A DNA stretch of 64,000 nt, taken from Hyphomicrobium sp. Lineage in GTDB: Bacteria; Pseudomonadota; Alphaproteobacteria; Rhizobiales; Hyphomicrobiaceae. The notes under the pieces were generated by a model. That model saw nothing but the letters and a program-made list of their open reading frames with translations. It made no database searches and was not told the origin of the DNA. Below are positions 18,907 to 29,555 of the stretch, one piece after another (position 1 is the first letter of the stretch; every line of letters begins with the position of its first letter). Position numbers and translations under genes: made by a program. The DNA is taken from assembly GCF_003987855.1 (NCBI RefSeq), contig NZ_RXIZ01000008.1, forward strand, positions 87,095-151,094, given 5' to 3'.

Positions 18907-19808
18907 CGGCCTCGCCATCTCATCTCGATCTGCTGGAAGCGGAAAGCATTCACATCTTCCGCGAGGCTGCGGCTCAGTTCCGTAAGCCGGTGATGCTGTA
19001 CTCGATCGGCAAGGATTCGACGGTCTTGCTGCATCTCGCGCGCAAGGCCTTCTTCCCGGCTCCGCTTCCCTTTCCCCTTCTCCACATCGATACGACTTGG
19101 AAGTTCCGCGAAATGATCGCATTTCGCGATCGCACGGCGCGCGAGCTCGGTCTCGACTTGATCGTCTACACCAATCACGACGGCATCAATCGCGGCATCA
19201 ATCCGATCGACCATGCGCCGTCGATCCATACGGACGTCTTGAAGACGCAAGCGCTCAAGCAAGCACTCGATAAGTACGGGTTCGATGCAGGCTTCGGCGG
19301 CGCACGTCGCGACGAAGAAGCGAGCCGCGCGAAAGAGCGTGTCTTTTCCTTCCGTGCTGCTGGCCACCGGTGGGATCCGCGCAAGCAGCGGCCCGAGATG
19401 TGGAACCTGCTCAACGGCCGGCTTGGCACGGGAGAAACGGTGCGCGTCTTCCCGATGTCCAATTGGACCGAGAAAGACGTGTGGCGGTACATTCTTCGCG
19501 AGAAGCTCGAAGTCGTCCCGCTCTACTTCGCGGCCGAGCGTCCGACGATCGTACGCGACGGACAGATCCTGATGCAGGACGACGATCGCCTGCAGCCGCG
19601 CGCAGGCGAAAAGGTCGAGATGCGGAAGATCCGTTTCCGCACACTAGGCGATTATCCGCTCACCGCCGCGGTTGAATCCGAAGCAGATACCATCGAAGCC
19701 GTCGTCGCCGAAACTTTGAACGCGCAGACGTCGGAGCGCCAAGGCCGCCTCATCGATCATGATCAGGCCGGCGCGATGGAGAAGAAGAAGCAGGAAGGCT
19801 ATTTCTGA
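18903..19808 (+). CDS. cysD: Sulfate adenylyltransferase subunit 2
   Basis: 301 residues. The catalytic small subunit of bacterial ATP sulfurylase, forming APS from ATP and sulfate. The PP-loop SIGKDS is at 34-39. [19 protein letters not shown] and the C-terminal [13 protein letters not shown] are family hallmarks. It overlaps cysH by 4 bases and cysN by 1 base (TGATG), so the three genes are tightly coupled. Confidence 0.97.
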   Translation: MTASPSHLDLLEAESIHIFREAAAQFRKPVMLYSIGKDSTVLLHLARKAFFPAPLPFPLLHIDTTWKFREMIAFRDRTARELGLDLIVYTNHDGINRGINPIDHAPSIHTDVLKTQALKQALDKYGFDAGFGGARRDEEASRAKERVFSFRAAGHRWDPRKQRPEMWNLLNGRLGTGETVRVFPMSNWTEKDVWRYILREKLEVVPLYFAAERPTIVRDGQILMQDDDRLQPRAGEKVEMRKIRFRTLGDYPLTAAVESEADTIEAVVAETLNAQTSERQGRLIDHDQAGAMEKKKQEGYF

Positions 19809-21343
19809 TGTCGGTCCACGCCCTGCATAAAATGAAAGCCTCGGAAGACTCCGCGCCGCGGCTTGATGTCGTCCCCAATCTCGTACGTGACCTCGGTGGC
19901 ATCACGCATCTCCTGACGTGCGGCTCGGTGGACGACGGCAAGTCGACGCTGATCGGCAGGCTGTTGTGGGACGCGTCGGACCTTTATGAGGATCAGCGCG
20001 AAACCGTTCGCCGCTCTGGACGCAAGGCCGCCGGCACGGATCTGCCCGATTTCTCGATGCTGCTCGATGGTCTGGTCGCCGAGCGCGAACAGGGCATCAC
20101 GATCGACATTGCGTGGAAGTATTTCGATACATCCACGCGCCGGTTCGTCATCATCGATTCACCCGGACACGAGCAGTACACGCGCAACATGGCTTCCGGC
20201 GCGTCGCATGCCGACGTGGCGATCGTGTTGGTCGATGCGCGTTCGGGCGTGAAGAAGCAGACAAAGCGGCATACGGCCATCCTCGATCTCGTCGGCGTGA
20301 AGCACGTGGTGCTCGCCGTCAACAAGATGGACCTCGTCAACTGGTCTGAAGACGTGTTCCGCAAGATCGAAGCAGACTTCCGCACCCTGTGCTGGAAATT
20401 CAACTTCTGGGACGCGACAGCCATTCCGTTGTCGGCTGTGTTCGGTGACAACGTCACCAACCCCTCGACCAACATGGCCTGGTACACCGGCCCGACGCTG
20501 ATCCAGCACTTGGAAAAGACGCCTAGCCGCGTCAGCGAAGCTGGATCGGTTTTCCGCTTCCCAGTTCAAACCGTGCTGCGCGATGGTCAGGACTTCCGCG
20601 GACTTGCAGGTACGGTGACGTCGGGCTCGATCAAGGTCGGCGACGTTGTGGTCGACACGTTGAGCAACGCCAACGGCAAGGTCGTTCGCATCGCGACCAT
20701 GAGCGGCGATCTCGATAGCGCATCGGCAGGACAGGCAGTCGCTCTGCAGCTCGATGTCGATATCGACGTGTCGCGCGGCGCCGTACTTTCCGTGCCGGAT
20801 GCGCGGCCGACCGCAGCGCAGACGATCGAAGCGCGCTTCGTCTGGCTGTCGGAAAAAGCCTTCAGCCTGACGGACGGCTACCTGCTGCGAACGTCCACCG
20901 ATCTCATTCCGATTTCAGCGATCGAGATCAAGGCGCTCCTCGATCTCGAGACGATGGCGTCGCGGCCGGCTCGCGCCTGTACAGCGAACGACATCGCGAT
21001 CATCAAGATTTCGCTTGGCCGGGCAGCGGCGATTGATGTCTTCTCGGAAATTCCCGAGACGGGGACGCTGTTGATCGTCGATTCCGTAACAGGAGCGACC
21101 GTCGCGGGCGGCGTTGCGACATCGGTCGATTCAAGAGCCGAGGCTGCGCCGGAAGGACACTTCGTGCTGAAGCGCGACATGCTTGCCAACGGCCTCAATC
21201 GCGATCTCTCGATGAGTTCGAAAGATCGCGAGGAGTTCATGCGCCGCGCCAACGAAGTTGCAATCCTGCTTCGTGCGGCCGGCGTCGCGGTTGCGATCGA
21301 GCCGCCGCCTCCGGTCGACGACGGCATGGACCCCGGCCTCTAG
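19808..21343 (+). CDS. cysN: Sulfate adenylyltransferase subunit 1 (GTPase)
   Basis: 511 residues. An EF-Tu-like GTPase that drives APS formation with CysD. G1 GSVDDGKS is at 39-46, G3 DSPGH near 117-121, and G4 NKMD at 172-175, followed by two beta-barrel domains. There is no C-terminal APS-kinase (CysC) domain, in contrast to the CysNC fusion of many rhizobia. This agrees with CysH using APS directly. The tail is extended by a Pro/acidic stretch. Confidence 0.96.
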   Translation: MSVHALHKMKASEDSAPRLDVVPNLVRDLGGITHLLTCGSVDDGKSTLIGRLLWDASDLYEDQRETVRRSGRKAAGTDLPDFSMLLDGLVAEREQGITIDIAWKYFDTSTRRFVIIDSPGHEQYTRNMASGASHADVAIVLVDARSGVKKQTKRHTAILDLVGVKHVVLAVNKMDLVNWSEDVFRKIEADFRTLCWKFNFWDATAIPLSAVFGDNVTNPSTNMAWYTGPTLIQHLEKTPSRVSEAGSVFRFPVQTVLRDGQDFRGLAGTVTSGSIKVGDVVVDTLSNANGKVVRIATMSGDLDSASAGQAVALQLDVDIDVSRGAVLSVPDARPTAAQTIEARFVWLSEKAFSLTDGYLLRTSTDLIPISAIEIKALLDLETMASRPARACTANDIAIIKISLGRAAAIDVFSEIPETGTLLIVDSVTGATVAGGVATSVDSRAEAAPEGHFVLKRDMLANGLNRDLSMSSKDREEFMRRANEVAILLRAAGVAVAIEPPPPVDDGMDPGL

Positions 21344-21351
21344 AAAGAAAT

Positions 21352-21392
21352 ACACGCGCGCTGCGACGCACCAGGCGCAGTCGCGCGCGTGT
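21352..21392 (+). terminator. GC-rich hairpin after cysN
   Basis: The 5' arm at 21352-21365 pairs with 21376-21380 and 21384-21392 around a 3-base bulge (14 bp in all). It starts 9 bases after the cysN stop. No T tract follows, so it may protect the mRNA end or partly terminate before the permease gene. Confidence 0.35.
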
Positions 21393-21479
21393 CTCCTCCA
21401 ACAAAACATCAGTCATTCCGAGATTGCAGACAGGCGCGATCTCGCGTAGGTCAGGCTGTCAAGATCCTCGCGGAATCCC

Positions 21480-22280
21480 ATGCCGGAATTCGATCTCACC
21501 ACTCTTTGGCCCGTGGTCATTCTGGGCGGCTTCGTTGTCGGATTTCTCGTCGGCATGACGGGCGTCGGGGCCGGGTCGCTTATGACGCCGTTTCTCATCA
21601 CGCAGATCGGTGTGCCGCCGACGTTGGCGGTCGGCACCGATCTTCTGTTCGCGTCCATCACGAAAGCGTCGGCGGCTTGGCCGCATCATAATTTCGGGAA
21701 CGTCAATTGGCGGCTCGTCGGCTGGCTGGCAGCAGGAAGCGTGCCTGGCTCGCTAGCAATGCTCGCCGTGCTGCATCTTCTCGATCCGGACACCGCAGCG
21801 CTCGGTCACCTCATCAAGGAAGCGCTGATCGTGGCGCTGCTGCTCAGCTCGTTCGCCATTCTGATTTATCCTCTCGTGGTGCGCGGGCATGCCCTCGTTG
21901 GTGAGCCGGCTGAAGTGCATGTCCGGTACATTCCGACACTTCTTCTCGGCCTGACCCTCGGCGCGATCGTGACCGTGACATCTGTTGGCGCGGGAGCGAT
22001 CGGCGTCGTCGTGCTGACGCTGCTTTATCCGACGCTGCGAACGCGGCGTCTCATCGGCACCGACGTCGTTCATGCCGTGCCGCTGACGCTAATCTCGGGG
22101 CTCGGCCATCTGTCGATTGGCAACGCGAGCTTTTCGCTGCTGGGTCTATTGCTCGTAGGGTCGCTCCCCGGCATCGCGATCGGCACCCGCCTCACCGGCG
22201 TCCTGCCCGATTGGCTGCTGCGGATCTTCCTTTCGCTGATCCTCTGCTTCGCGGCTTACCAGTTGAGCCGCAAGCTCTAG
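21480..22280 (+). CDS. TauE/SafE family sulfite/organosulfonate permease
   Basis: 266 residues with seven to eight hydrophobic segments. The repeated GxTGVGAGSLMTPFL and TSVGAGAIGVVVL motifs, one in each half, mark the TauE/SafE fold. Members export sulfite or sulfoacetate or move other anions across the inner membrane. Its place right after cysHDN supports a sulfur anion, for example export of excess sulfite. It lies 136 bases after cysN with a hairpin between. Confidence 0.9.
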   Translation: MPEFDLTTLWPVVILGGFVVGFLVGMTGVGAGSLMTPFLITQIGVPPTLAVGTDLLFASITKASAAWPHHNFGNVNWRLVGWLAAGSVPGSLAMLAVLHLLDPDTAALGHLIKEALIVALLLSSFAILIYPLVVRGHALVGEPAEVHVRYIPTLLLGLTLGAIVTVTSVGAGAIGVVVLTLLYPTLRTRRLIGTDVVHAVPLTLISGLGHLSIGNASFSLLGLLLVGSLPGIAIGTRLTGVLPDWLLRIFLSLILCFAAYQLSRKL

Positions 22281-22316
22281 GCGCGCGTCTTCGACTTTTC
22301 ACAGCGGACCAGACGC

Positions 22317-22340
22317 AGCGAGGCCGAAACCGGCCTCGCT
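22317..22340. terminator. Bidirectional terminator-like hairpin
   Basis: A perfect 10-bp stem AGCGAGGCCG/CGGCCTCGCT with loop AAAC lies between the convergent permease and aldo/keto reductase genes. T tracts are poor on both sides (CCCTCT on the + side). Confidence 0.5.
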
Positions 22341-22344
22341 CCCT

Positions 22345-23220
22345 CTAACGCGCGTTCGCCAATGCATCAAGACGGCGAAGATGCTCCGCGTCCAACGACA
22401 GGCTCGCGGCGGCGATGTTGGCGCGGAGGTGTTCGCGGCTCGACGTGCCCGGAATGAGCAGGATGTTCGGGCTGCGCTGCAATAGCCAAGCCAGCGCCAC
22501 CGACTGCGGCGTCTCATTGAGTTCGGCCGCGATCGTGTTCAGATCCTCGACCTGCAACGGCGTGAAACCGCCGAGCGGAAAATAGGGCACATATGCGATG
22601 CCATCGGCGGCTAGTGCTTCGATCATCGCTTCGTCGGCGCGCTGGACCAGATTGTAGTGGTTCTGCACGCAGACGATCGGCGCAACGTCGCGCGCCGCCT
22701 TCAACTGCTTTTCATCGACGGTGCTGATGCCGATGTGCGCGATCAATCCCTCGTCCTGCATCTGCCGCATGGCTCGCATCGGCGTGACGATATCGTCGTC
22801 AGGGCCGCCCATACGCAGGTTGACAATGGCCATCTGGTCGAGCCCCAGGTGCTCCAGATTTTCTTCGACGGACTTGCGGAGGAAATCGGCGCTGCGCTCT
22901 AGTACCCAGCCGCCCTTGTCGTCACGCCACGCGCCGACCTTGCTGACGATGGTGAGGTTCGCGGGATAGGGATACAGCGTTTCGCGGATCAGCCGGTTCG
23001 TAACATAGGGGCCGTAGTAATCGCTCGTGTCGATGTGATCGACACCAAGCGACAGAGCTTCGCGTAGAACTGCCCTCGCCTCGTCCGGGTTCTTGGGCTC
23101 GCCAAAGACATGCGGGCCGGCGAGCTGCATGGCGCCATAGCCCATGCGGTTGACTGAGATGGTCGAGCCCGGGAAAGTGAAACGGCCGGCTGCTCCGGCA
23201 TTCGGTGTCTTGTCGGTCAT
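22345..23220 (-). CDS. Aldo/keto reductase family oxidoreductase
   Basis: 291 residues, a TIM-barrel NADPH-dependent reductase. Visible parts of the catalytic tetrad: Asp in HIDTSDYYGP with the Tyr next to it, and Lys in IVSKVGAW. The usual active-site His position reads NLRMGGP here, an alteration seen in some subfamilies. NHYNLVQR and the cofactor-phosphate motif IPGTSSREHLRAN are typical. The substrate is unknown. The gene is monocistronic, 105 bases from cysS. Confidence 0.92.
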   Translation of the reverse strand: MTDKTPNAGAAGRFTFPGSTISVNRMGYGAMQLAGPHVFGEPKNPDEARAVLREALSLGVDHIDTSDYYGPYVTNRLIRETLYPYPANLTIVSKVGAWRDDKGGWVLERSADFLRKSVEENLEHLGLDQMAIVNLRMGGPDDDIVTPMRAMRQMQDEGLIAHIGISTVDEKQLKAARDVAPIVCVQNHYNLVQRADEAMIEALAADGIAYVPYFPLGGFTPLQVEDLNTIAAELNETPQSVALAWLLQRSPNILLIPGTSSREHLRANIAAASLSLDAEHLRRLDALANAR

Positions 23221-23325
23221 GGGAGCATTCCTTCAGGGACGAAACGTTCTGGCAGGGAAGGTTTTGCTCGCCGGTGGACTCCCGGCTTGCCAAGCGTGCA
23301 GCGACGCAGCACGCATTCCCCTGCA

Positions 23326-24735
23326 CTAACGCGCAACCTCCCACGTCGTTTCGATCTCACCCGTTTCCTTGTTCTTGGTGTCCTTCAAGGTGATGCCCAT
23401 GGCCGCGAGTTCGTCGCGAATGCGATCGCTTTCGGCGAAGTCCTTGCGCTTGCGCGCGTCGAGACGGGCGGTAATCAGCGGCACCACCTTGGAAGCGACG
23501 GCAAGAGCGCTTTCAGCGGCGCGCTCGTTCGCAGCGCGCAGGGTCGAGCCATCGAAGCCGAGGAAGCCCAGCGCGCCGCCGAGCGCGTTCACATCCTTCG
23601 CAGCGGACAACGCATGGATTTCCGCAATTGCTTTTGGCGTGTTTAGATCGTCTTCGAGCGCGTCGAGAACGGCGGGGGTTATCTGGTTGCGCGCTGTCGT
23701 GTCGATGCCGTCCTGAGCAAACCAGCTGCTCAAGATCTTCTGACTTTCCTCCAGACCTTTCTTGGTCCAATCGATCGGCTGGCGGTAGTGCGTCCGCAGC
23801 ATGTTCAATCTCAGCACTTCTCCCGGCCAGCCATCGTCGAGCAGCTCGCGAATGGTGATGAAATTCCCGAGGCTCTTCGACATCTTCTCGCCTTCGACCT
23901 GCAGGAAGCCGTTGTGCATCCAGACATTGGCCATCACAGCGGTGTTATGCGCGCAGCGTGATTGCGCGATCTCGTTCTCATGATGCGGGAACGTTAGGTC
24001 GATCCCGCCGCCGTGGATGTCGAACACGGGCCCGAGAAGCGCGCCGGCCATTGCCGAGCATTCGATGTGCCAGCCAGGGCGGCCGGGCGTCGTGATACCC
24101 GCAGGCGACGGCCACGCGGGCTCTCCGGGCTTCGATGGCTTCCAGAGCACGAAGTCCATCGGCCCTTTCTTGTAAGGCGCGACCTCGACGCGGGCGCCAG
24201 CTTCCATCTCGTCGAGCGAGCGGTTCGACAGGCGGCCGTAGTCGGGCATGGAGGCAACGTCGAACAGAACGTGGTCTTCGGCGACGTAGGCGTGCCCGTT
24301 CTTCACCAGCGTTTCGATGATGGAGACCATGTCCTCGCCGCCTTCGACACGACGGATGTATTTCGTGGCGCGCGGCTCATAGGTCGGCGGCAGAACGCCG
24401 AGCGCGGCGATGTCCTTGTGGAACTGTGCCTCGGTCGCTTCCGTCACCTTGCGGATCGCGTCGTTGAGCGGCAGGTCCGGATAATCACGCGCCGCGCGGG
24501 CGTTGATCTTGTCGTCGACGTCCGTGATGTTGCGAACGTAGGTCACGTGATCGGCGCCGAAGATATAGCGCAGCAGCCGGAACAACAGGTCGAAGACGAT
24601 AACGGGGCGCGCGTTGCCGATATGCGCGTAGTCGTAGACGGTCGGACCGCAGACGTACATGCGCACGTTATTTGGGTCGAGCGGCGCGAAATCCGCCTTC
24701 TGCCGGGTCAACGTGTTGTAGAGTTTAAGCGCCAA
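23326..24735 (-). CDS. cysS: Cysteinyl-tRNA synthetase
   Basis: 469 residues. Class I synthetase with the zinc-binding cysteine in [15 protein letters not shown], the HIGN signature within it, WHIECSAMA with the second zinc-site cysteine, HHENEIAQ and [10 protein letters not shown] start at a TTG at 24735: the protein then begins [11 protein letters not shown], as the family does, and GAGG lies 7 bases upstream. An in-frame ATG at 24768 adds 11 residues but has no visible ribosome binding site. It is divergent from the DUF2865 gene. Confidence 0.95.
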   Translation of the reverse strand: MALKLYNTLTRQKADFAPLDPNNVRMYVCGPTVYDYAHIGNARPVIVFDLLFRLLRYIFGADHVTYVRNITDVDDKINARAARDYPDLPLNDAIRKVTEATEAQFHKDIAALGVLPPTYEPRATKYIRRVEGGEDMVSIIETLVKNGHAYVAEDHVLFDVASMPDYGRLSNRSLDEMEAGARVEVAPYKKGPMDFVLWKPSKPGEPAWPSPAGITTPGRPGWHIECSAMAGALLGPVFDIHGGGIDLTFPHHENEIAQSRCAHNTAVMANVWMHNGFLQVEGEKMSKSLGNFITIRELLDDGWPGEVLRLNMLRTHYRQPIDWTKKGLEESQKILSSWFAQDGIDTTARNQITPAVLDALEDDLNTPKAIAEIHALSAAKDVNALGGALGFLGFDGSTLRAANERAAESALAVASKVVPLITARLDARKRKDFAESDRIRDELAAMGITLKDTKNKETGEIETTWEVAR

Positions 24736-24802
24736 AGTCGAACCTCGTCCGTCGTCTATCCAATCCATATGCCGTAGTATGCCACAGCGGCGAGAGGCGG
24801 GG

Positions 24803-26296
24803 ATGAGTCTGCCGTTGCGGCCTTATGCTTTTGTCCCCAGATCCGTCAAGCTCCTGATACCATTCGCAAAACCGCGAATGTCTCAATTGCTCCGCATTGA
24901 CCGGCTAGCAAATCGCTGCTTAGGCTTCGGAACACGCCGGTCCGGCCCTCCTCGGGCGGCCGGCCAATCCGTCAAAAGGTCGTCGAGAACAGGCGTGAGC
25001 CAAGGAAATTCAATTGCCATAGCGGCCCGCCGGATCGCGCTTGCGCTCGCCGCGCTGGCTTTCGCGCTGTTGTTCGTGACCGAGGTCGCGTCAGCACAAA
25101 GCTGGTGGCCGTTCGGCGGCGGAGGCGACGATCGGGAGGCTGACCGGCCGCCCGTCCCGCAGGAGCCCGTCTATCGTCAGCCGCCGCCTGGCGCGCCGCA
25201 GGGAGCACCACCCGACCAAGCCCCTCCTCCGGCATATCCGGCTCCCGCTTATCCGTCCTCGCCGCCACCGGCTGCCTCCGGTCCGCCGCCAGCGTCCCCC
25301 CAGCAGCCGGCCACCAATTGGTCGCAGAACCGAAACCCGATCTGTCTGCAGCTCGAACAGCGCCTCGTGCAGGAGAACCAGAAGAACGGTCAGACACAAA
25401 ACGATCTGCCACGTCTCGAAGGTGAAATCCGGTCGCTCGAGCGGGTCGTCGACCAGACGCAGGCGCAGCTCGATCGCGGTTGCTACGAATATTTTCTTTT
25501 CACCAAATCGCTGCGGAACACGCCGCAGTGTAAGGACCTCGCGCGGCAGGTCGATACCTCGAAGCGGCGATTGTCCGATCTCGACGCGCGGCGTCAAGAC
25601 ATCGTCGGGTCTTCGGGGCGTTCCTACCAGAACGACATCATTCGCGAGCTTGCCCGCAATAACTGCGGATCGAATTACACCGACATGGCGCGGCGTGCGG
25701 GTGGCGACAGCGGCGGCATGTGGGAAGACGAAGAGTCGAGCGGCGGCAACACGTGGAACCCCCGGGCCGCAAACGGAGCGCAAACCTATCGCACGCTGTG
25801 CGTCCGGCTTTGCGATGGCTTCTATTTCCCGGTGAGCTTCTCGACGCTGCCGAGCCATTTCGCGCAAGACGCGGAGTCGTGCACCTCGCACTGCGCAGCG
25901 CCAACGGAGTTGTACTACTATCCCAATCCCGGTGGCACCGTTGAGCAGTCGGTCGCGCTCCAGAACCAGGAGCCCTACAACAAACTCAAATTCGCGTTCC
26001 GCTATCGCAAGGAGTACGTGCAGGGCTGCTCGTGCAAAGCTGCCGAGTATGTCTCGCCGGACGGCGACAAGAAAGCTGATGCGACCGCGGGTGGCGCGGC
26101 GGCATCACAGCGGCAAGCCGCGGCGGCCTCATCGTGGCCGTCATCGACGGGCGGCACGGGTGCAAACACTACAGCACCACCTCCCCCCGTTCAGTCGGAA
26201 CAGCTGCCCGATGCGCAACCGGCGCCAACATCTCCTAGTGATGCAGGCGCTAGCGATGCAGGCGGCTGGCAGACTCAGGCGCAGCCCGGACAGTAA
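24803..26296 (+). CDS. DUF2865 domain protein, exported, Pro-rich
   Basis: About 497 residues. A hydrophobic run ending VASAQSWW looks like a signal peptide. A Pro/Ala-rich linker follows, then a coiled-coil-like segment ([17 protein letters not shown]), and the DUF2865 core with paired cysteines: [35 protein letters not shown] and YVQGCSCK. The C-terminus is low-complexity. The domain is common in Hyphomicrobiales and its role is unknown; a cell-envelope role is likely. The start is uncertain: the ATG at 24803 has GAGG 5 bases upstream, but a GTG at 24995 would place the signal peptide at the true N-terminus. Confidence 0.8.
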   Translation: MSLPLRPYAFVPRSVKLLIPFAKPRMSQLLRIDRLANRCLGFGTRRSGPPRAAGQSVKRSSRTGVSQGNSIAIAARRIALALAALAFALLFVTEVASAQSWWPFGGGGDDREADRPPVPQEPVYRQPPPGAPQGAPPDQAPPPAYPAPAYPSSPPPAASGPPPASPQQPATNWSQNRNPICLQLEQRLVQENQKNGQTQNDLPRLEGEIRSLERVVDQTQAQLDRGCYEYFLFTKSLRNTPQCKDLARQVDTSKRRLSDLDARRQDIVGSSGRSYQNDIIRELARNNCGSNYTDMARRAGGDSGGMWEDEESSGGNTWNPRAANGAQTYRTLCVRLCDGFYFPVSFSTLPSHFAQDAESCTSHCAAPTELYYYPNPGGTVEQSVALQNQEPYNKLKFAFRYRKEYVQGCSCKAAEYVSPDGDKKADATAGGAAASQRQAAAASSWPSSTGGTGANTTAPPPPVQSEQLPDAQPAPTSPSDAGASDAGGWQTQAQPGQ

Positions 26297-26317
26297 GGTC
26301 GGCAGCGACCTCGTTTG

Positions 26318-27688
26318 TCAGGCCGTCTTGCCTTCAAGCCGCGCGAGGACGCGGTCGCGTCCCATCAACGGCAGCAGAAACTTGAGTTCGGGTCCGGCCT
26401 CACGCGAGGTCAACGCAAGGCGAAGCGGATGAAACAACGCCTTGCCCTTCGCGCCCGTCTTGTCCTTCACGGCGGCCGTCCATTCCGACCAGGTGGCCTC
26501 GCTCCACGGTTCGGGCGGAAGAACAGAGGCTGCGGCCAAGGTCATTTTCGAGTCCTCGATTGCCGGCTCGATCGTTCCCGAAACGACATCCCACCACTGG
26601 CGCGCGTCGGAGAAGACTTCGAGGTTGCCGCGTACCGCGTTCCAGAAGCCTTCGCCGCCCGCGACGCCCAGCGCGGGAAGGCGATCGGCGACATCCTTGT
26701 AGTCGAGCATGTGCAGGAGCTTGCTATTCAACGTCTTGAGATCGGCGATGTCGAAGCGGCCGGGGGCGGTCGAGATCTTAGAGAAATCGAGCTTCGCTGC
26801 GAGCTCATCTCTGGCCTTGAAAGGCTCGATCGCATCGGATGTCCCGACGAGAGCGGCGTGGCAGAGCACTGCCATCGGCTCCAGTCCTTCGTCGCGGAAG
26901 CTTTGAACGGACAGCGCGCCCAATCGCTTCGACAACGCCTGACCGTCGGCGCCCACAAGAAGCGAGTGATGTCCGAAGGCAGGCGGCGTCGCGCCCATCG
27001 CTTCGAAGATCGCGATCTGCACGCCTGTGTTCGTCACGTGGTCCTCACCACGGACGATGTGCGTTATGCCGAATTCGACGTCATCGACGACGCTGGTGAA
27101 CGTATAGAGATAGCTTCCATCGGCGCGGATCAATACGGGATCCGATAGCGAGCCCAGATCGACCGTCTGATCGCCGCGTATCAGGTCATTCCATGAAACC
27201 AAGGTTGGCTGCGGAGTGAGGCCGCGTTCTTCGCTCGTGTTGGGCAGACGAAAGCGCCAATGCGGCTTTTCTCCGCCGGCGATGCGCGTCCTGATCTCAT
27301 CGTCGCTCAGCTTCAGAGCGGCGCGATCGTAGATTGGAGGCTTGTGCATCGCCAGCTGGCGCTTGCGGCGACGATCCAATTCCTCTTCCGTCTCGAAACA
27401 GGGATAGAGCGCGCCGCTTGCCTTCAAAGCTTCAGCAGCCTCGTCGTAGAGCGCGGTGCGATCCTGCTGCCGGGCCTCCTCGTCCCACGCCAGTCCCAAC
27501 CATCTCAGATCGTCGCGTATGGCATTGGCGAACTCGTCGGTGGAGCGGACGGTGTCGGTATCATCGAGCCGCAGCAGGAAACTGCCGCCGTGCTTCCTGG
27601 CGAAAAGCCAATTCAACGCCGCCGTCCGGATGTTGCCGATGTGGATGCGCCCGGTGGGACTCGGGGCGAAGCGGACGCGTGGGGTCAT
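26318..27688 (-). CDS. gltX: Glutamyl-tRNA synthetase
   Basis: 456 residues. Class I synthetase: FAPSPTGRIHIGN at 7-19 and the second signature as ALSKRLG, in place of KLSKR with its first Lys changed to Ala. The GoN4-like FRLP and the IVRGEDHVTNT helix are typical of GluRS. Many alphaproteobacteria carry two GluRS paralogues, and this shorter form with the altered motif may be one of the pair. nadE lies 94 bases upstream on the same strand. The DUF2865 gene is convergent. Confidence 0.95.
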   Translation of the reverse strand: MTPRVRFAPSPTGRIHIGNIRTAALNWLFARKHGGSFLLRLDDTDTVRSTDEFANAIRDDLRWLGLAWDEEARQQDRTALYDEAAEALKASGALYPCFETEEELDRRRKRQLAMHKPPIYDRAALKLSDDEIRTRIAGGEKPHWRFRLPNTSEERGLTPQPTLVSWNDLIRGDQTVDLGSLSDPVLIRADGSYLYTFTSVVDDVEFGITHIVRGEDHVTNTGVQIAIFEAMGATPPAFGHHSLLVGADGQALSKRLGALSVQSFRDEGLEPMAVLCHAALVGTSDAIEPFKARDELAAKLDFSKISTAPGRFDIADLKTLNSKLLHMLDYKDVADRLPALGVAGGEGFWNAVRGNLEVFSDARQWWDVVSGTIEPAIEDSKMTLAAASVLPPEPWSEATWSEWTAAVKDKTGAKGKALFHPLRLALTSREAGPELKFLLPLMGRDRVLARLEGKTA

Positions 27689-27782
27689 TGGAAGCTTCTC
27701 TGATCGATATTTTGGGGCAACCTAACCTGCATGCGGGCGAACGCAAGGGTTAGTGACGTGAGCGGATTGTCGGGGACAATCA

Positions 27783-29501
27783 TCACTCGCTCGGCGCGGC
27801 GGACTTTTGGATTGGGACGGCCGGAGCGGTGGACGGCTCGACCGTTTCGCGAAACTTATTCGTGATCGGATAACGCCGGTCGCGACCGAAGTTGCGCGAA
27901 GAGATCTTCACGCCCGGGGCAGCCTGGCGGCGCTTATACTCAGCAAGGTAGAGCAGCCGCTCGACCTTCTTCACCGTCTCGAGTGCATGTCCCCGCGCCA
28001 CGACATCGGCAACGGGCATTTCCTTTTCGACGAGACAGTTGAGGATGTCGTCCAACTCGTCATAGGGCGGAAGCGAATCCTGATCGGTCTGGTTGGCCCG
28101 AAGCTCGGCGGTGGGCGCCTTCGTCAGAATGCGTTCCGGAATGACGATGCCGGCCGGCCCAAGAGCACCCTCGGGCCGGTGCGCGTTGCGCCAACGCGCA
28201 AGCGCATAAACCTCAGTCTTGTAGAGATCCTTGATGGGATTGAAGCCGCCGTTCATGTCGCCATAAAGCGTGGCGTAGCCGACCGACATCTCGCTCTTGT
28301 TGCCGGTCGTCACGACCATGCCGCCGAATTTGTTCGACACTGCCATAAGGATCGTGCCGCGAACGCGGCTTTGCATGTTCTCTTCGGTGATGTCGGCGTT
28401 GGTTCCGGTGAAGAGATCCTTGAGGCTCCAGGTCAGGCCGGCGACCGTCGGCTCGATCGAGACCTTGTCATAGCGAATGCCCAGCGCCTTGGCGCAGGCC
28501 GCAGCGTCATTGAGGCTGTCGTCGGACGTGTATTTCGAAGGCAGCATCACGGCGTGCACGCGATCGGGTCCCAGTGCGTCGACGGCGATAGCGGCGACGA
28601 GCGCGGAATCGATACCTCCCGACAGTCCGAGGACGACGCCGGGAAATCCATTCTTTCTCACGTAGTCGCCAAGGCCGAGGACGCAGGCGCTATACGCCGA
28701 TGCGCAGCCCTCGCTCAGCGCCGCGATTTCTCCCTTCTGGCAACGCCAGCCCGTCTCGGTCTTTGTCCATTCGGTGAGAGCGATGGCTTCGCGCCACGCG
28801 GGAAGCTGCACCGCCAGGCTGCGGTCCGCATTCAAGACGAACGAGGCGCCATCGAACACCAATTCATCCTGGCCGCCGACCTGATTGAGATAGGCGAGCG
28901 GTAGACCGCTTTCGGTCACGCGCGCGACGACGACGTTCATGCGGCTTTCGGGCTTGGGCCAATCGAACGGCGAGCCGTTGGGTGAGATCAGAATCTCCGC
29001 CCCCGTCTCCGCCAGCGTCTCGACGACTTCGACGCCCCAGATGTCCTCGCAGATCGGAACGCCGATACGAACACCTCGAACGTTCAGCGGACCGGGAAGC
29101 GGCCCGGAAGCGAACACGCGCTTTTCGTCGAAGACGCCGTAGTTCGGCAGATCAACCTTCAGCGTCACTGCTTGAATGCGGCCGCCGTCGAGCAGAGCGA
29201 CGGCGTTATAGAGCTTGAATTCCTCGACCCAGACGGTGCCGATGAGAATGGCCGGCCCTTCGGCGCATCGCACAGCGAGTTCTTCGAGCTTGGCGCGGGT
29301 GTCTTTCTGGAAGGCTGGCTTGAGCACCAGGTCTTCGGGGGGATAGCCGTTGAGGAACAGTTCGGGAAAGACGACGACGTCGGCGCCAAGGTCCTTCGCC
29401 CGCGCGTGAGCGGAGACGGCGCGTTCGGCGTTGCCATTCAGATCTCCGACGATGGGATTGATCTGAGCAAGGGCGATCTTGAGCGAGCGAGGTGATGTCA
29501 T
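27783..29501 (-). CDS. nadE: Glutamine-dependent NAD+ synthase
   Basis: 572 residues. The N-terminal nitrilase-type glutaminase domain carries the triad Glu47, Lys115 and Cys151 (VPICEDIWG). The C-terminal synthetase domain has the ATP-pyrophosphatase loop SGGIDS at 294-299, then STLYGDMNGGFNPI-like and KAPTAELR motifs. It amidates deamido-NAD using ammonia channelled from glutamine. It is followed by gltX on the same strand. Confidence 0.96.
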   Translation of the reverse strand: MTSPRSLKIALAQINPIVGDLNGNAERAVSAHARAKDLGADVVVFPELFLNGYPPEDLVLKPAFQKDTRAKLEELAVRCAEGPAILIGTVWVEEFKLYNAVALLDGGRIQAVTLKVDLPNYGVFDEKRVFASGPLPGPLNVRGVRIGVPICEDIWGVEVVETLAETGAEILISPNGSPFDWPKPESRMNVVVARVTESGLPLAYLNQVGGQDELVFDGASFVLNADRSLAVQLPAWREAIALTEWTKTETGWRCQKGEIAALSEGCASAYSACVLGLGDYVRKNGFPGVVLGLSGGIDSALVAAIAVDALGPDRVHAVMLPSKYTSDDSLNDAAACAKALGIRYDKVSIEPTVAGLTWSLKDLFTGTNADITEENMQSRVRGTILMAVSNKFGGMVVTTGNKSEMSVGYATLYGDMNGGFNPIKDLYKTEVYALARWRNAHRPEGALGPAGIVIPERILTKAPTAELRANQTDQDSLPPYDELDDILNCLVEKEMPVADVVARGHALETVKKVERLLYLAEYKRRQAAPGVKISSRNFGRDRRYPITNKFRETVEPSTAPAVPIQKSAAPSE

Positions 29502-29555
29502 GCCCGCTATTTAGGGCGCGCCGGGATAGAGGTCCAGAACGGCGAAAGCACGCGC

